From: Candidatus Moanabacter tarae
Lineage (GTDB): Bacteria; Verrucomicrobiota; Verrucomicrobiia; Opitutales; UBA2987
Length of the DNA stretch: 64,000 nucleotides
Assembly: GCA_003226295.1 (NCBI GenBank)
Contig: CP029803.1
Location: 2,051,001 to 2,115,000, forward strand
Direction: 5' to 3'
Each line of letters opens with the position of its first letter. Position 1 is the first letter of the stretch. Shown one piece after another: positions 18,103 to 26,808 of the stretch. Below the pieces are notes generated by a model. It was not told the DNA's origin, did no database searches, and was given only the letters and a program-made list of their open reading frames with translations. Both the position numbers and the translations under genes were made by a program.

Positions 18103-19545
18103 GTGAAAGATCTACCTAACATCTTGGTAATCATGACGGATCAGCAACGGGCTACCGCCAGCCATCTTTATGGAAACTCGTTCTGCCAAACACCTGAGAT
18201 GGCCCGACTCGCTAACAATGGTGTGCTTTTTGAGAACGCGATTACTCCTCATCCCCTATGTGTTCCAGCCCGTGTTTCTTTTTGGACTTCTCAGTTTCCC
18301 CAATCCCACGGAGTAAGAGGAAACGAGGCCCTGATGCCAGAAGGCGCTGTCCACGCATTTCGGATCTGGAAGGAAGCAGGTTATAAAACTGGACTAATTG
18401 GGAAGAACCATTGCTTCGAAACTGAAGAAGATCTCCGTCTTTTTGATGTTTGGAACAGTATCGGACACGGAAACCGTGAGACCGAATTAACGCGCGGCAT
18501 GCCATGGTACCGGCCCCTTGATGGGCGAATACGCGTACGGGACCGGATTACTCAAATGAAGCCGCAAAACTCCCGTGCCTCCTACGCCGTTTCCGATCTC
18601 CCACTAGAGGACCACTCATCTGGATTAATCGCTGGCCAGACCGTGCGCTACCTTGAAAATCATCGCAGCGAACCATTCGCTCTCTGGGTTTCATTCCCAG
18701 ATCCACATGAGCCTTGGATGGTCCCAGAAAAGTACGCTTCGCTGTTCCCACCTGAAAAAATTGACTTACCGCCGTGGCGCGAGGGAGAATTCGCCGACGA
18801 ATGCTCTCCGGAACGCAACCGTGTCCTCTATCAAATGCTCGGACTGGACGGAGTTCCCATCGAAGACATCTATGGAATGTCATCTGTGTATTTTGGCATG
18901 GTGCGTTTCATAGATGACAGTTTGGGAAAGATTCTCGATGCACTTGAAGCACTCGGATTGGAGGAGAGGACAATCGTAGTTTTCTGCTCTGATCACGGCG
19001 ATTTCATGGGCGAGCATTGCATGCAATGTAAAGGCGGCGTGTTTTATGACAGTCTTACAAGAGTGCCTCTGATCGTTTCCTGGCCCGGTAATGTGAAGAC
19101 CGGTGTAGTCGAAAGCAGCATGGCAAACCTCACCGACGTGGTGCCGACCCTTCTCAGGCTTCAAGGCATCGAAATTCCGTCCTCCATGCATGGCATGCCT
19201 CTTCCGGTCGTAACCGATACAAGCCCTAGAGAAGCGACTTTTTCTGAATACGGAGCCGGTGGTCCTCCTTTCACCATGGCTGATCTTGACCGTTTCCCCA
19301 AACCTTGGGGGAGAAATACCCTGATAGATTCGCTGCGATGGCGCGAAGCCGAAGGAAGGAGAAAAATGGTGCGTACGAGGGAGTGGAAATACGTGCACGA
19401 TCCTATGGGAGATCAAGACGAGCTCTACAATCTGAACAAAGACCCATGGGAGTTGGAGAACGTCGCGAGAGAAGAAACTAATATGGATATACTTACAGAG
19501 TTGAAACTGCGTTTGGCCGACTGGAGCATCGGAACCGAAGATTAG
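18103..19545 (+). CDS. Type I (formylglycine) sulfatase, second copy
   Basis: 480 residues from GTG at 18103. This start aligns KDLPNILVIMTDQQ with the first sulfatase, whereas an in-frame TTG at 18040 adds 21 residues with no family similarity. The formylglycine Cys is in LCVPARVSF (codon 18259-18261). Other catalytic parts are FPDPHEPW and CSDHGDFMGEH. The Cys-x-Pro-Ala-Arg form differs from the CSPTR of the first sulfatase, so the two are not recent duplicates and likely act on different linkages. No signal peptide is visible. It ends the forward sugar-acid/sulfatase island, convergent with mmsA. Confidence 0.92.
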   Translation: MKDLPNILVIMTDQQRATASHLYGNSFCQTPEMARLANNGVLFENAITPHPLCVPARVSFWTSQFPQSHGVRGNEALMPEGAVHAFRIWKEAGYKTGLIGKNHCFETEEDLRLFDVWNSIGHGNRETELTRGMPWYRPLDGRIRVRDRITQMKPQNSRASYAVSDLPLEDHSSGLIAGQTVRYLENHRSEPFALWVSFPDPHEPWMVPEKYASLFPPEKIDLPPWREGEFADECSPERNRVLYQMLGLDGVPIEDIYGMSSVYFGMVRFIDDSLGKILDALEALGLEERTIVVFCSDHGDFMGEHCMQCKGGVFYDSLTRVPLIVSWPGNVKTGVVESSMANLTDVVPTLLRLQGIEIPSSMHGMPLPVVTDTSPREATFSEYGAGGPPFTMADLDRFPKPWGRNTLIDSLRWREAEGRRKMVRTREWKYVHDPMGDQDELYNLNKDPWELENVAREETNMDILTELKLRLADWSIGTED

Positions 19546-19782
19546 ACACCTGTTCCGCTGCCAGGTATGGAGTACTATAGACCCACCCAAACCGGCATTC
19601 CTGAACTTTGTTCTGTTTTGTGATACCTTTGTCTTATACGTGGCCTAAGCTTTCCTCCTTCGCAAAAAAATCCGCTACATATCACTCGTTAGCGAAACAA
19701 CCTCTCCACTTTGAACTGGAAGCATAGGAGTGCCGTTTTTCACAACACTATGCTTCAATAATTTGCATGCACGCAGAGGAAC

Positions 19783-21285
19783 CTATTGCTTCCAAACGTC
19801 TCCCTCCCCTTGTGCAAACCAACGGGAAGTAATTACTTTCTGCTGAGTATAGAAAGCTACTCCTTCTTTTCCTTGAACATGTAGGTCGCCGAAAAAGGAG
19901 GCATTCCAACCTGCAAATGGGAACATCGCCATCGAAGCAGGAACTGCTACGTTTATGCCAACCATTCCAGTTTTAACTCTGTGCTTAAACTCCCTGGCTA
20001 ATTTCCCAGATTCTGTGTAAATCGCAGTCCCGTTACCAAAGGAAGATCCGTTGGCTATTTCCAATGCCGCTTCAAGGTTATCCGCTCGCATCACATTCAG
20101 GACTGGGCCGAACACCTCTTCGCGATTCAGCGTCATTTCCTGTTCAACGCCATCCACTAAGGTAGCTCCGACATAGTAACCATTGGGCGCTTCTGGAACC
20201 TTAACGGAGCGTCCGTCACTCAAGATTTTTGCTCCTTCCACCTCACCGCTGGCAATGAGACTGTTTACTCGGTCCCGGTGTTTACTTGAAATGACTGGGC
20301 CCAGATCCGGCTGAGGCATCCGGTCAGTCGGACCGATTTTTACGCTCTTCGTTGCCACCTTCAAAGTCGGAATTAGCTCTTTTGCTGCCTCGCCTACAGG
20401 GATAGTAGTGGAGCTGGCCATGCAACGCTCCCCCGCACACCCAAAGGCACCGCCAGTAATTCCCTCCACCGATTTGTTAATATCAGCGTCAGGCATGACG
20501 ATGGTGTAATTTTTAGCACTTCCATTTGCTTGCACACGTTTCCCGTGTCGGGTTCCGGTTTCATAGATATACTTGGCCACGGGAGTCGAACCAACGAATG
20601 AAACGGCCTTGATATCCGGATGTTCAAGAATGGCGTCAACGGTTTCGACAGCGCCATGGACAAGATTGAGAACGCCCTTAGGAAGTCCTGCCTCAACGAG
20701 TAATTCAATAATCCTAATCGATGAAAGAGGCACCATTTCACTCGGTTTAAAGACGAAGGTATTCCCGCAAGCAAGGGCTAGAGGAAACATCCACATTGGA
20801 ACCATAGCAGGAAAGTTAAAAGGTGTGATGCCCGCACAGACTCCCAAGGGTTCAAAAAAAGTCTCACAGTCGATTCCAGCGGCAAGATTTTCAATCGTAT
20901 CCCCAAATAGCAAAGTGGGAATCCCGCAAGCATACTCGACATTTTCCAAGCCCCTGTAGAGGCCACCTCTCGACTCTCCTAGAGTCTTTCCATGTTCCCG
21001 AGTAATGAGCTCGGCAATTGAGTCAAAGTTTTCCTCCAACAGACTCCGGTATCGATAGAAAAGCCGTGCCCTTTCAACCGGAGGAGTCTGACTCCAACCA
21101 GGAAAAGCTTCCTTTGCTGCCGCCACCGCAGCCTCAATCTCAGCTTTCCCACCCATGGGCATCTCGGAGAGAACTTCCCCTGTTGAAGGATTTTGAACTG
21201 GAACCCTGTCAATCTCCTTCGAATCAATCCAATCCCCATCGATCAACATAGGGCAGGGTGAAAGCTCTGTGGCTACAGCACACAT
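19783..21285 (-). CDS. mmsA: CoA-acylating methylmalonate-semialdehyde dehydrogenase
   Basis: 500 residues of the aldehyde dehydrogenase superfamily. Catalytic Cys288 sits in GCAGERCMA. The segments ITPFNFPAMVPMWMFPLA and VGSTPVAKYIY are characteristic of MmsA/IolA. The enzyme converts methylmalonate semialdehyde (valine, thymine) to propionyl-CoA, or malonate semialdehyde (inositol) to acetyl-CoA. The prpBCD genes just beyond the divergent SDR would use the propionyl-CoA, a strong functional match. The usual QALGGAKN near residue 252 reads QANGSAKN, a small deviation in the cofactor region. It is divergent from the SDR with 334 bp between starts. Confidence 0.93.
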   Translation of the reverse strand: MCAVATELSPCPMLIDGDWIDSKEIDRVPVQNPSTGEVLSEMPMGGKAEIEAAVAAAKEAFPGWSQTPPVERARLFYRYRSLLEENFDSIAELITREHGKTLGESRGGLYRGLENVEYACGIPTLLFGDTIENLAAGIDCETFFEPLGVCAGITPFNFPAMVPMWMFPLALACGNTFVFKPSEMVPLSSIRIIELLVEAGLPKGVLNLVHGAVETVDAILEHPDIKAVSFVGSTPVAKYIYETGTRHGKRVQANGSAKNYTIVMPDADINKSVEGITGGAFGCAGERCMASSTTIPVGEAAKELIPTLKVATKSVKIGPTDRMPQPDLGPVISSKHRDRVNSLIASGEVEGAKILSDGRSVKVPEAPNGYYVGATLVDGVEQEMTLNREEVFGPVLNVMRADNLEAALEIANGSSFGNGTAIYTESGKLAREFKHRVKTGMVGINVAVPASMAMFPFAGWNASFFGDLHVQGKEGVAFYTQQKVITSRWFAQGEGDVWKQ

Positions 21286-21619
21286 TGTCCTGATTCCTTT
21301 AATTTTATTACGATCACAAACCCTGCTGGGTTAACCATGCATCTCCATCCGACGCTAGGCGTGAAGATCTAAATATGCGAGAAGAAATCCCATACCGGGG
21401 ATCACAAAAAGGTTCGATCCGAAAATTATCTTCCCTTGATTTGTCAATTCCGATCTCAACGATTAAAGAGGCGATTTATCTTAAAATCGCCTGCAATACC
21501 ATAATTCGTGTTAACGTTCTTAAATCAATCCGATAAAGAATCAGGCATCCCTATGTCGATTAGAACAATACTGCAAGAGACGGTTGACGTAAGGATGGAG
21601 ATAGTTTGAATGGGTCTAT
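21286..21619. other. Divergent control region between mmsA and the SDR gene
   Basis: 334 bp with no convincing gene. It must hold promoters for both directions. Its most striking element is the 9-bp perfect inverted repeat at 21469-21492, listed separately. I could not assign -35/-10 boxes with confidence. Confidence 0.5.
21469..21492. promoter_or_regulatory. Perfect 9-bp inverted repeat in mmsA/SDR control region
   Basis: AGGCGATTT-ATCTTA-AAATCGCCT: nine paired bases around six, centred about 195 bp from the mmsA start and 139 bp from the SDR start. As RNA it forms a strong hairpin, but neither strand has a proper T-run after it. An operator shared by the two divergent transcripts is the favoured reading. 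An RNA leader structure is the alternative. Confidence 0.4.
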
Positions 21620-22411
21620 ATGTCTGAATTTGAAAAGAAAACTGTAATTGTTACTGGTGGGGCTCAGGGGATTGGTCGTGGGATCTGCGAAGCCTTTGCT
21701 AAGGAAGGCGCTCGAGTCCTTTGCGTTGACGTGAACGAAGAAACAGGAACGGACTTGGCGCAGGATCAAGAAGCCGCAGGGGAAGGAGAAATCGTTTTTC
21801 AAGAAGCGGACGTTTCAAGCAACAATAGTTGCAGAACCGTAGTTGAAGGGGTGGTATCAAATTGGGGCGGAGTAGACATCCTCTGCAATAATGTTGGGAT
21901 CCAGCCTCACGACTCTTATCTTCCGGCTCATGAGTTGCCGATTGAGGCTTGGGATCGTATTCTTGCCGTGAATCTGAAGAGTTTCTTCCTAATGACAAGA
22001 TTGTGTATTCCTGAAATGAAGAAACGTGGCGGTGGTGTTATAGTTAATACCGCAAGCGTTCAAGGACTTCAGTCGATGAAGGGGGTCTCTGCCTATGCTG
22101 CCAGCAAAGGGGGCATCCTTTCGCTAACAAGACAGCTCGCGCTGGAGTACGCCCAGGATAATATTCGTGTTTTGGCTATCAACCCCGGAACAATCGAAAC
22201 GCCTCTGGTTCAAGAAGCTGCCGAAGGTACAGGAAAGAGCCTTGATGAAATGAAGCAGATTTGGGGCGCAGCTCATCCTCTGAAACGAATTGGCCAACCC
22301 ATCGAAATCGGTAATGTTGCTGTATTTCTTGCGAGTGAAAGAGCCTCATTTATGACAGGAGAAAATGTCTGTGTAGATGGTGGAATGATGGCATTGGGAG
22401 CATGGGCATAG
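21620..22411 (+). CDS. Short-chain dehydrogenase/reductase (SDR)
   Basis: 263 residues of the classical SDR family. The cofactor motif is TGGAQGIG (12-19), and Asp37 at the end of the second strand favours NAD. The structural NNVG (90-93) and catalytic Asn118, Ser146, Tyr159 and Lys163 (YAASK) are all present. The C-terminal ITGENVCVDGG-like tail (MTGENVCVDGGMMALG) is typical. The substrate is an alcohol or ketone. Placed between mmsA and prpBCD it could make a semialdehyde or keto acid for this pathway, but that is only context. Transcribed away from mmsA; prpB starts 272 bp downstream. Confidence 0.93.
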   Translation: MSEFEKKTVIVTGGAQGIGRGICEAFAKEGARVLCVDVNEETGTDLAQDQEAAGEGEIVFQEADVSSNNSCRTVVEGVVSNWGGVDILCNNVGIQPHDSYLPAHELPIEAWDRILAVNLKSFFLMTRLCIPEMKKRGGGVIVNTASVQGLQSMKGVSAYAASKGGILSLTRQLALEYAQDNIRVLAINPGTIETPLVQEAAEGTGKSLDEMKQIWGAAHPLKRIGQPIEIGNVAVFLASERASFMTGENVCVDGGMMALGAWA

Positions 22412-22649
22412 CGATAATCAGATGGGTCGTGCATTTGTTACCTTCTGAAAATTCTCGATACTCCTAATATTTCTGCGGGCCGGCGAATATCACAGCACCG
22501 AAATCATCTTAAACCCTGGAAATCTATGCACCCAATTTTGGAGGATCAAAGAACAAACGAATTTGCATTATATTCCTATGACCTCGGAGGGAGCGGAAAT
22601 CCTTGAAATCTGCGAGGTTGTAATGTAGAGGCTTACGGAGGTAGGCAAG

Positions 22650-22665
22650 GCCGATTTGGATCGGC
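22650..22665 (+). promoter_or_regulatory. Short hairpin before prpB start
   Basis: GCCGAT-TTGG-ATCGGC can fold as a 6-bp stem with a 4-base loop, ending 18 bases before the prpB ATG, over or just before the ribosome-binding region. It could affect translation. A second weaker repeat (ACCTCG/CGAGGT) lies 30-70 bp upstream. Suggestive only; no known riboswitch is recognised. Confidence 0.2.
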
Positions 22666-22683
22666 GGTGTACTCTAAGAAAAG

Positions 22684-23577
22684 ATGAATCATCCACAGTC
22701 CGCCGGCGCTCGTTTTTGGGATGCTCTGGAAGAGGAAACTCCTCTCCAGGTAGCAGGTACCGTAAATGCTTATTGCGCTCTACTAGCAGAACAGGCTGGA
22801 TTTCGGGCTCTTTATCTTTCGGGCGCTGGGGTAGCTAATGCTTCGCACGGGATTGCGGATCTTGGCGTAACTTCGCTAAACGATGTATTAGAGGAGGTCA
22901 GGCGCATCACTTCAGTGACTAAATTACCCCTTCTGGTTGACGTGGACACGGGATGGGGGAGCGCCCTAACGATCGATCGGACGGTAAGAGAAATGATTCG
23001 AGCAGGAGCTGCCGGTGTACATCTTGAGGATCAAATTCAAGAGAAAAGATGTGGCCACCGTCCTGGTAAACAACTTGTGGAAGAGTTGGAAATGGTTGAC
23101 CGATTGAAAGCAGCTGTTAATGCCCGTTCTGATCCTCGATTTATCATCATGGCGCGAACCGACTCTTACGCTATTGAAGGACTCGGCTCGGCTATAGAGC
23201 GAGCAACAAAGTACTCGGATGCAGGCGCCGACATGATATTTGCCGAAGCCCTGGAAAGTCTCGATCAATTCCATAGGTTCACATCAGCTGTCTCCGTGCC
23301 AGTTTTATCAAATCTGACAGAGTTTGGAAAGACACCTATCTGTACACTCGATGAATTGAAGGATGCCGGTGTGAAAATAGCGCTCTACCCTCTTTCCGCT
23401 TTTCGGGCGATGAGTGCGGCAGCAAAAACAGTCTATGAGAGTATCCGAAAAGAAGGAGATCAGAGTGCTGTCCTAGACATGATGCAGACCCGGGATGAAC
23501 TTTACAAAGTGTTGAACTATCAAACAGAAGAAAGAAAACTGGACATGGCAGTGGCAGAGGCAAGGATACAGAAATGA
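22684..23577 (+). CDS. prpB: Methylisocitrate lyase (2-methylcitrate cycle)
   Basis: 297 residues of the isocitrate-lyase/PEP-mutase barrel. The signature KRCGH (121-125) holds the catalytic Cys. Metal-site acids are in LVDVDTGWG (Asp86, Asp88) and HLEDQ (Glu115). The enzyme splits 2-methylisocitrate to pyruvate and succinate, the last step of the 2-methylcitrate cycle. Length and motif separate it from true isocitrate lyases (over 400 residues). The stop overlaps the prpC start (ATGA at 23574), so the two are translationally coupled. Confidence 0.95.
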   Translation: MNHPQSAGARFWDALEEETPLQVAGTVNAYCALLAEQAGFRALYLSGAGVANASHGIADLGVTSLNDVLEEVRRITSVTKLPLLVDVDTGWGSALTIDRTVREMIRAGAAGVHLEDQIQEKRCGHRPGKQLVEELEMVDRLKAAVNARSDPRFIIMARTDSYAIEGLGSAIERATKYSDAGADMIFAEALESLDQFHRFTSAVSVPVLSNLTEFGKTPICTLDELKDAGVKIALYPLSAFRAMSAAAKTVYESIRKEGDQSAVLDMMQTRDELYKVLNYQTEERKLDMAVAEARIQK

Positions 23578-24692
23578 GTGCAAAAAAGATGGTACAACTT
23601 TCCGGGATTAATGCTGGAACAACGACAATTGCTACGGTGGGTAGCGAAGGCAAAGGTCTGACCTACCGGGGTTACAATATCGAAGATCTTGCGGAACAAT
23701 CAACCTTCGAGGAAGTTGCCTATCTGCTCCTAAAAGGGAGCCTCCCAACAAAAGACAACCTCGAGGATTTCAGAAAAGATTTAAAGCAGAAAAGGGTTCT
23801 TCCGGATGGTCTGAAAGCGATTCTCGAGCAGCTTCCAGAACAGACACATCCCATGGACGTCCTCAGAACCGGATGTTCCGCACTCGGTTGTTTCGAGCCC
23901 GAAACAACTAAAAACACAGCTTTCAAAATTGCAACCCGCCTTCTAGCCTCGTTCCCTTCCATGCTCCTTTATTGGCATCATTATAGTTCGCGCAGGAAAA
24001 GGATCGAAGTCGCAAGCGATGATGAATTGCTAAGCGCACACTTTTTGAGGTTGCTTCACGGAAAAGAACCGTCCGATTCGGCCGTCAACGCAATGAATGT
24101 TTCCCTGATTCTCTATGCCGAGCATGAGTTCAATGCCTCTACCTTCGCTTCGAGAATTACAGCAGCAACACAGTCGGACCTTTACTCAGCTATTACCAGT
24201 GGGATCGGAACGCTCCGAGGTCCTCTGCATGGAGGAGCAAACGAAGCAGCTATGGAAATGATTGAGCGATTCTCAGACCCCGAAGAAGCGGAAAAAGGAA
24301 TCGTCGAGGGACTAGCACGGAAAGAAAAATTTATGGGATTTGGGCACCCTGTATATACGGAACGAGATCCCAGATCAGATATAATCAAATCTTGGGCAGA
24401 AAAATTGGGGAAGGAAACTGGGGATCCCGGACTTTTCGCTATTGCAATACGTATTGATGAAGTAATGAAACGGGAGAAATCGATGTTCCCAAACGTCGAT
24501 TTCTTTAGTGCTCCTGCCTACCATTTTCTCGGAATACCGACTCCCATGTTTACTCCTATTTTTGTCATGTCCCGTACCGCAGGATGGGCAGCACACATTA
24601 TCGAGCAAAGGACTGCAGGCAGGATTATTCGGCCGGCGGCGGAATACCTCGGACCGAAGCCAAAACCGTACGTGAAAATCGAGGAAAGGTAG
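23574..24692 (+). CDS. prpC: 2-methylcitrate synthase (citrate synthase family)
   Basis: 372 residues, the short dimeric form typical of PrpC. Catalytic residues are His219 (GPLHGGANEAA), His258 (GFGHPVYTERDPR) and Asp309 (NVDFFSAPAYH). It condenses propionyl-CoA with oxaloacetate to 2-methylcitrate. Type II citrate synthase is larger and has a different N-terminus. The prpB-prpC-prpD context makes methylcitrate synthase much more likely than a housekeeping citrate synthase, though many such enzymes do both. It overlaps prpB by 4 bp. Confidence 0.94.
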   Translation: MSAKKMVQLSGINAGTTTIATVGSEGKGLTYRGYNIEDLAEQSTFEEVAYLLLKGSLPTKDNLEDFRKDLKQKRVLPDGLKAILEQLPEQTHPMDVLRTGCSALGCFEPETTKNTAFKIATRLLASFPSMLLYWHHYSSRRKRIEVASDDELLSAHFLRLLHGKEPSDSAVNAMNVSLILYAEHEFNASTFASRITAATQSDLYSAITSGIGTLRGPLHGGANEAAMEMIERFSDPEEAEKGIVEGLARKEKFMGFGHPVYTERDPRSDIIKSWAEKLGKETGDPGLFAIAIRIDEVMKREKSMFPNVDFFSAPAYHFLGIPTPMFTPIFVMSRTAGWAAHIIEQRTAGRIIRPAAEYLGPKPKPYVKIEER

Positions 24693-24808
24693 GAGAGTTC
24701 TTCTCATAGGCCTTATTCTGAACGAAAGATGATTCCGAAACCGAAATCTTCCTTAGCCTTGCAATCCAGAATCGGCGGTTGGGAACCCAGGCTATAATAC
24801 CAGGCAGG

Positions 24809-26248
24809 ATGAGTCCGGAGAATTACGAAAGAAAACCTCCAGTTGATCCACTTTTATTAGATATCGCCGAATATGTCGTAAAAGGACAGATTGAGAATAG
24901 TCTGGCTTACGAAACAGCTCATCTCTGTTTGATGGATACCCTCGGATGTGCTTTCCTAGCACTGAAATATCCTGCGTGTGTCCGTTTGTTGGGGCCGGTG
25001 GTAAAAGGAGCTCATATGGAAACCGGCACCCCGATTCCTGGAATGTCGTACCGGTTGGATCCTGTGCAAGCTGCCTTCAATATCGGAAGTATGATTCGGT
25101 GGCTAGACTTCAATGACACATGGTTGGCCGCAGAGTGGGGTCATCCATCGGACAACTTCGGAGGTATCCTAGCCTCAGCTGATTATGAGAGTCGTCGCCG
25201 ATCCGGAAATAGCCAGCATCACCGAGTAATCGACATTCTGACAGCGGCGATCAAGGCCTACGAGATCCAAGGGATTCTCGCCTTGGATAATTCTTTCAAT
25301 CGTATTGGATTGGACCACGTTCTGCTGGTACGCGTTGCAACCGCTGCTGTTGCAACGCGCCTTCTAGGGGGAGGAATGAGTGAAGTCGTCAGTACGCTCT
25401 CTCAGGCATGGATCGACGGGGCCGCTCTACGTACTTACCGCCAAGCTCCAAATGCCGGATCAAGGAAGTCCTGGGCTGCGGGCGATGCCACAAGCCGAGG
25501 AGTTTGGCTCGCGCTTCTCACACTCCGAGAAGAAATGGGTTATCCCACTGCGATTAGCACACCGAGATGGGGATTTCAAGACGTCTTGTTTTCGAGCGAG
25601 CCACTCAAACAATCGAGGCCGTTAGCAAGCTATGTCATGGAGAATATCCTTTTTAAGGTCTCGCACCCAGCTGAGTTTCATGCTCAAACTGCCGTGGAAG
25701 CAGCGGTGATCCTGAATCCCAAGGTCGCTTCGCGCTTAGGAGAGATCAAGCGGATCACGATTGAAACCCAAGAAGCAGCGGTTCGCATTATCGACAAGAC
25801 CGGGCCCCTCAATAATCCCGCCGACCGCGATCACTGCCTCCAGTTTATGACAGCCGTCGGTCTGATCTATGGGGAATTAACAGCTGAAGATTACGAAGAA
25901 AAAAGAGCAGCAGATCCGCGAATAGACTCGATCAGAGACAAGATGGATGTCATCGAAAACGAAAGATACAGCACCGATTACTTGGATCCGGGGAAGCGGT
26001 CGATCGCTAATGCAGTCCAAGTATTCTTCCATGACGGAAGCAGCACTGAAAAAGTCGAAGTCCAGTACCCTATCGGCCACCCGCGTCGACGAGATGAAGC
26101 TCTGCCCCTTATCAAGAGAAAATTTGAGAGCAATCTTGCGAACTCTTTCTCGAATGATCGTACGGATGAAATTCTTGAGGTATTTTCAAATAAATCCCAG
26201 CTTGAGGAGATGAGGGTAGATGAATTTATGGACCTATTTGCGCTTTGA
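24809..26248 (+). CDS. prpD: 2-methylcitrate dehydratase (MmgE/PrpD family)
   Basis: 479 residues from the ATG at 24809, which has a purine-rich CAGGCAGG just upstream. An in-frame TTG at 24779 is less likely. Family marks are [32 protein letters not shown] and a C-terminal block with [13 protein letters not shown]. It dehydrates 2-methylcitrate to 2-methyl-cis-aconitate. The follow-on hydratase (an aconitase) is not here and may be the housekeeping AcnB-type enzyme elsewhere. The gene lies 116 bp after prpC in the same direction and completes the prpBCD set. Confidence 0.94.
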   Translation: MSPENYERKPPVDPLLLDIAEYVVKGQIENSLAYETAHLCLMDTLGCAFLALKYPACVRLLGPVVKGAHMETGTPIPGMSYRLDPVQAAFNIGSMIRWLDFNDTWLAAEWGHPSDNFGGILASADYESRRRSGNSQHHRVIDILTAAIKAYEIQGILALDNSFNRIGLDHVLLVRVATAAVATRLLGGGMSEVVSTLSQAWIDGAALRTYRQAPNAGSRKSWAAGDATSRGVWLALLTLREEMGYPTAISTPRWGFQDVLFSSEPLKQSRPLASYVMENILFKVSHPAEFHAQTAVEAAVILNPKVASRLGEIKRITIETQEAAVRIIDKTGPLNNPADRDHCLQFMTAVGLIYGELTAEDYEEKRAADPRIDSIRDKMDVIENERYSTDYLDPGKRSIANAVQVFFHDGSSTEKVEVQYPIGHPRRRDEALPLIKRKFESNLANSFSNDRTDEILEVFSNKSQLEEMRVDEFMDLFAL

Positions 26249-26808
26249 GATCTAAATCGACAATCCGCCTGAATCAGTCGATTCGTATGGGTTTCGTATA
26301 GGACCTTTGAAGCCCTTAGTCGCAAGCTTAGATGCGATCTGTCGGGAATCCAATTCCGCAAAGTGTGAGTCACGATAACTTAAAATATTTTCCAAGACAC
26401 ATTCTCCTAGGTTGAGAGTGCCACGAAATCAGAGTTCGACAGAAAGACTGAATTCTGAACAAATTTGCCGGAACTCGATATTCCCGCTCATAGTTGAAAC
26501 CTTTAACAAGTTCGGGGAACCTAATTTGGGATCCGCTGAGAATTATTGGGCTATGCCGAGAAAAGATATCACCGGAGTTTTCGCTGAAATTCTTATCAAG
26601 CTGCAACCTGGAACGTTTTAAACCACCCCTTTTTTCTTGAAGGAGTCTGCGCAATCCGAATTCTGTTAGAGAGTTAATCCGAGAGCGAAGGCTGAAACAA
26701 GTCGAACCTCAAGAAAATAAGTCATAATCAAATCTCTATTAAATTCAGTTTATTGCTCGAGCAATTAGCGGCATCTCGCAAATTCCCATTACAGAAAGTG
26801 ATAGCGCA
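26249..26808. other. 560-bp spacer with possible gene remnant and operator
   Basis: No convincing complete gene. In the forward frame, 26412-26624 has an open stretch without a good start. Its last part (about 26530-26621) reads NYWAMPRKDITGVFAEILIK, vaguely like the C-terminal end of beta-hydroxyacid dehydrogenases; upstream in the same frame there is a stop at about 26363. It may be a decayed gene end. The right end holds the palindrome at 26752-26765, listed separately. Confidence 0.35.
26752..26765. promoter_or_regulatory. Perfect 14-bp palindrome, candidate LacI-type operator
   Basis: ATTGCTCGAGCAAT, perfectly symmetric with a central CG step, lies 43 bp before the start of the transketolase-like gene. 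Central-CG palindromes of this length are typical of LacI/GalR-family operators. No such regulator is encoded in this window. I did not find another copy before other genes here, so it looks gene-specific. Confidence 0.5.
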
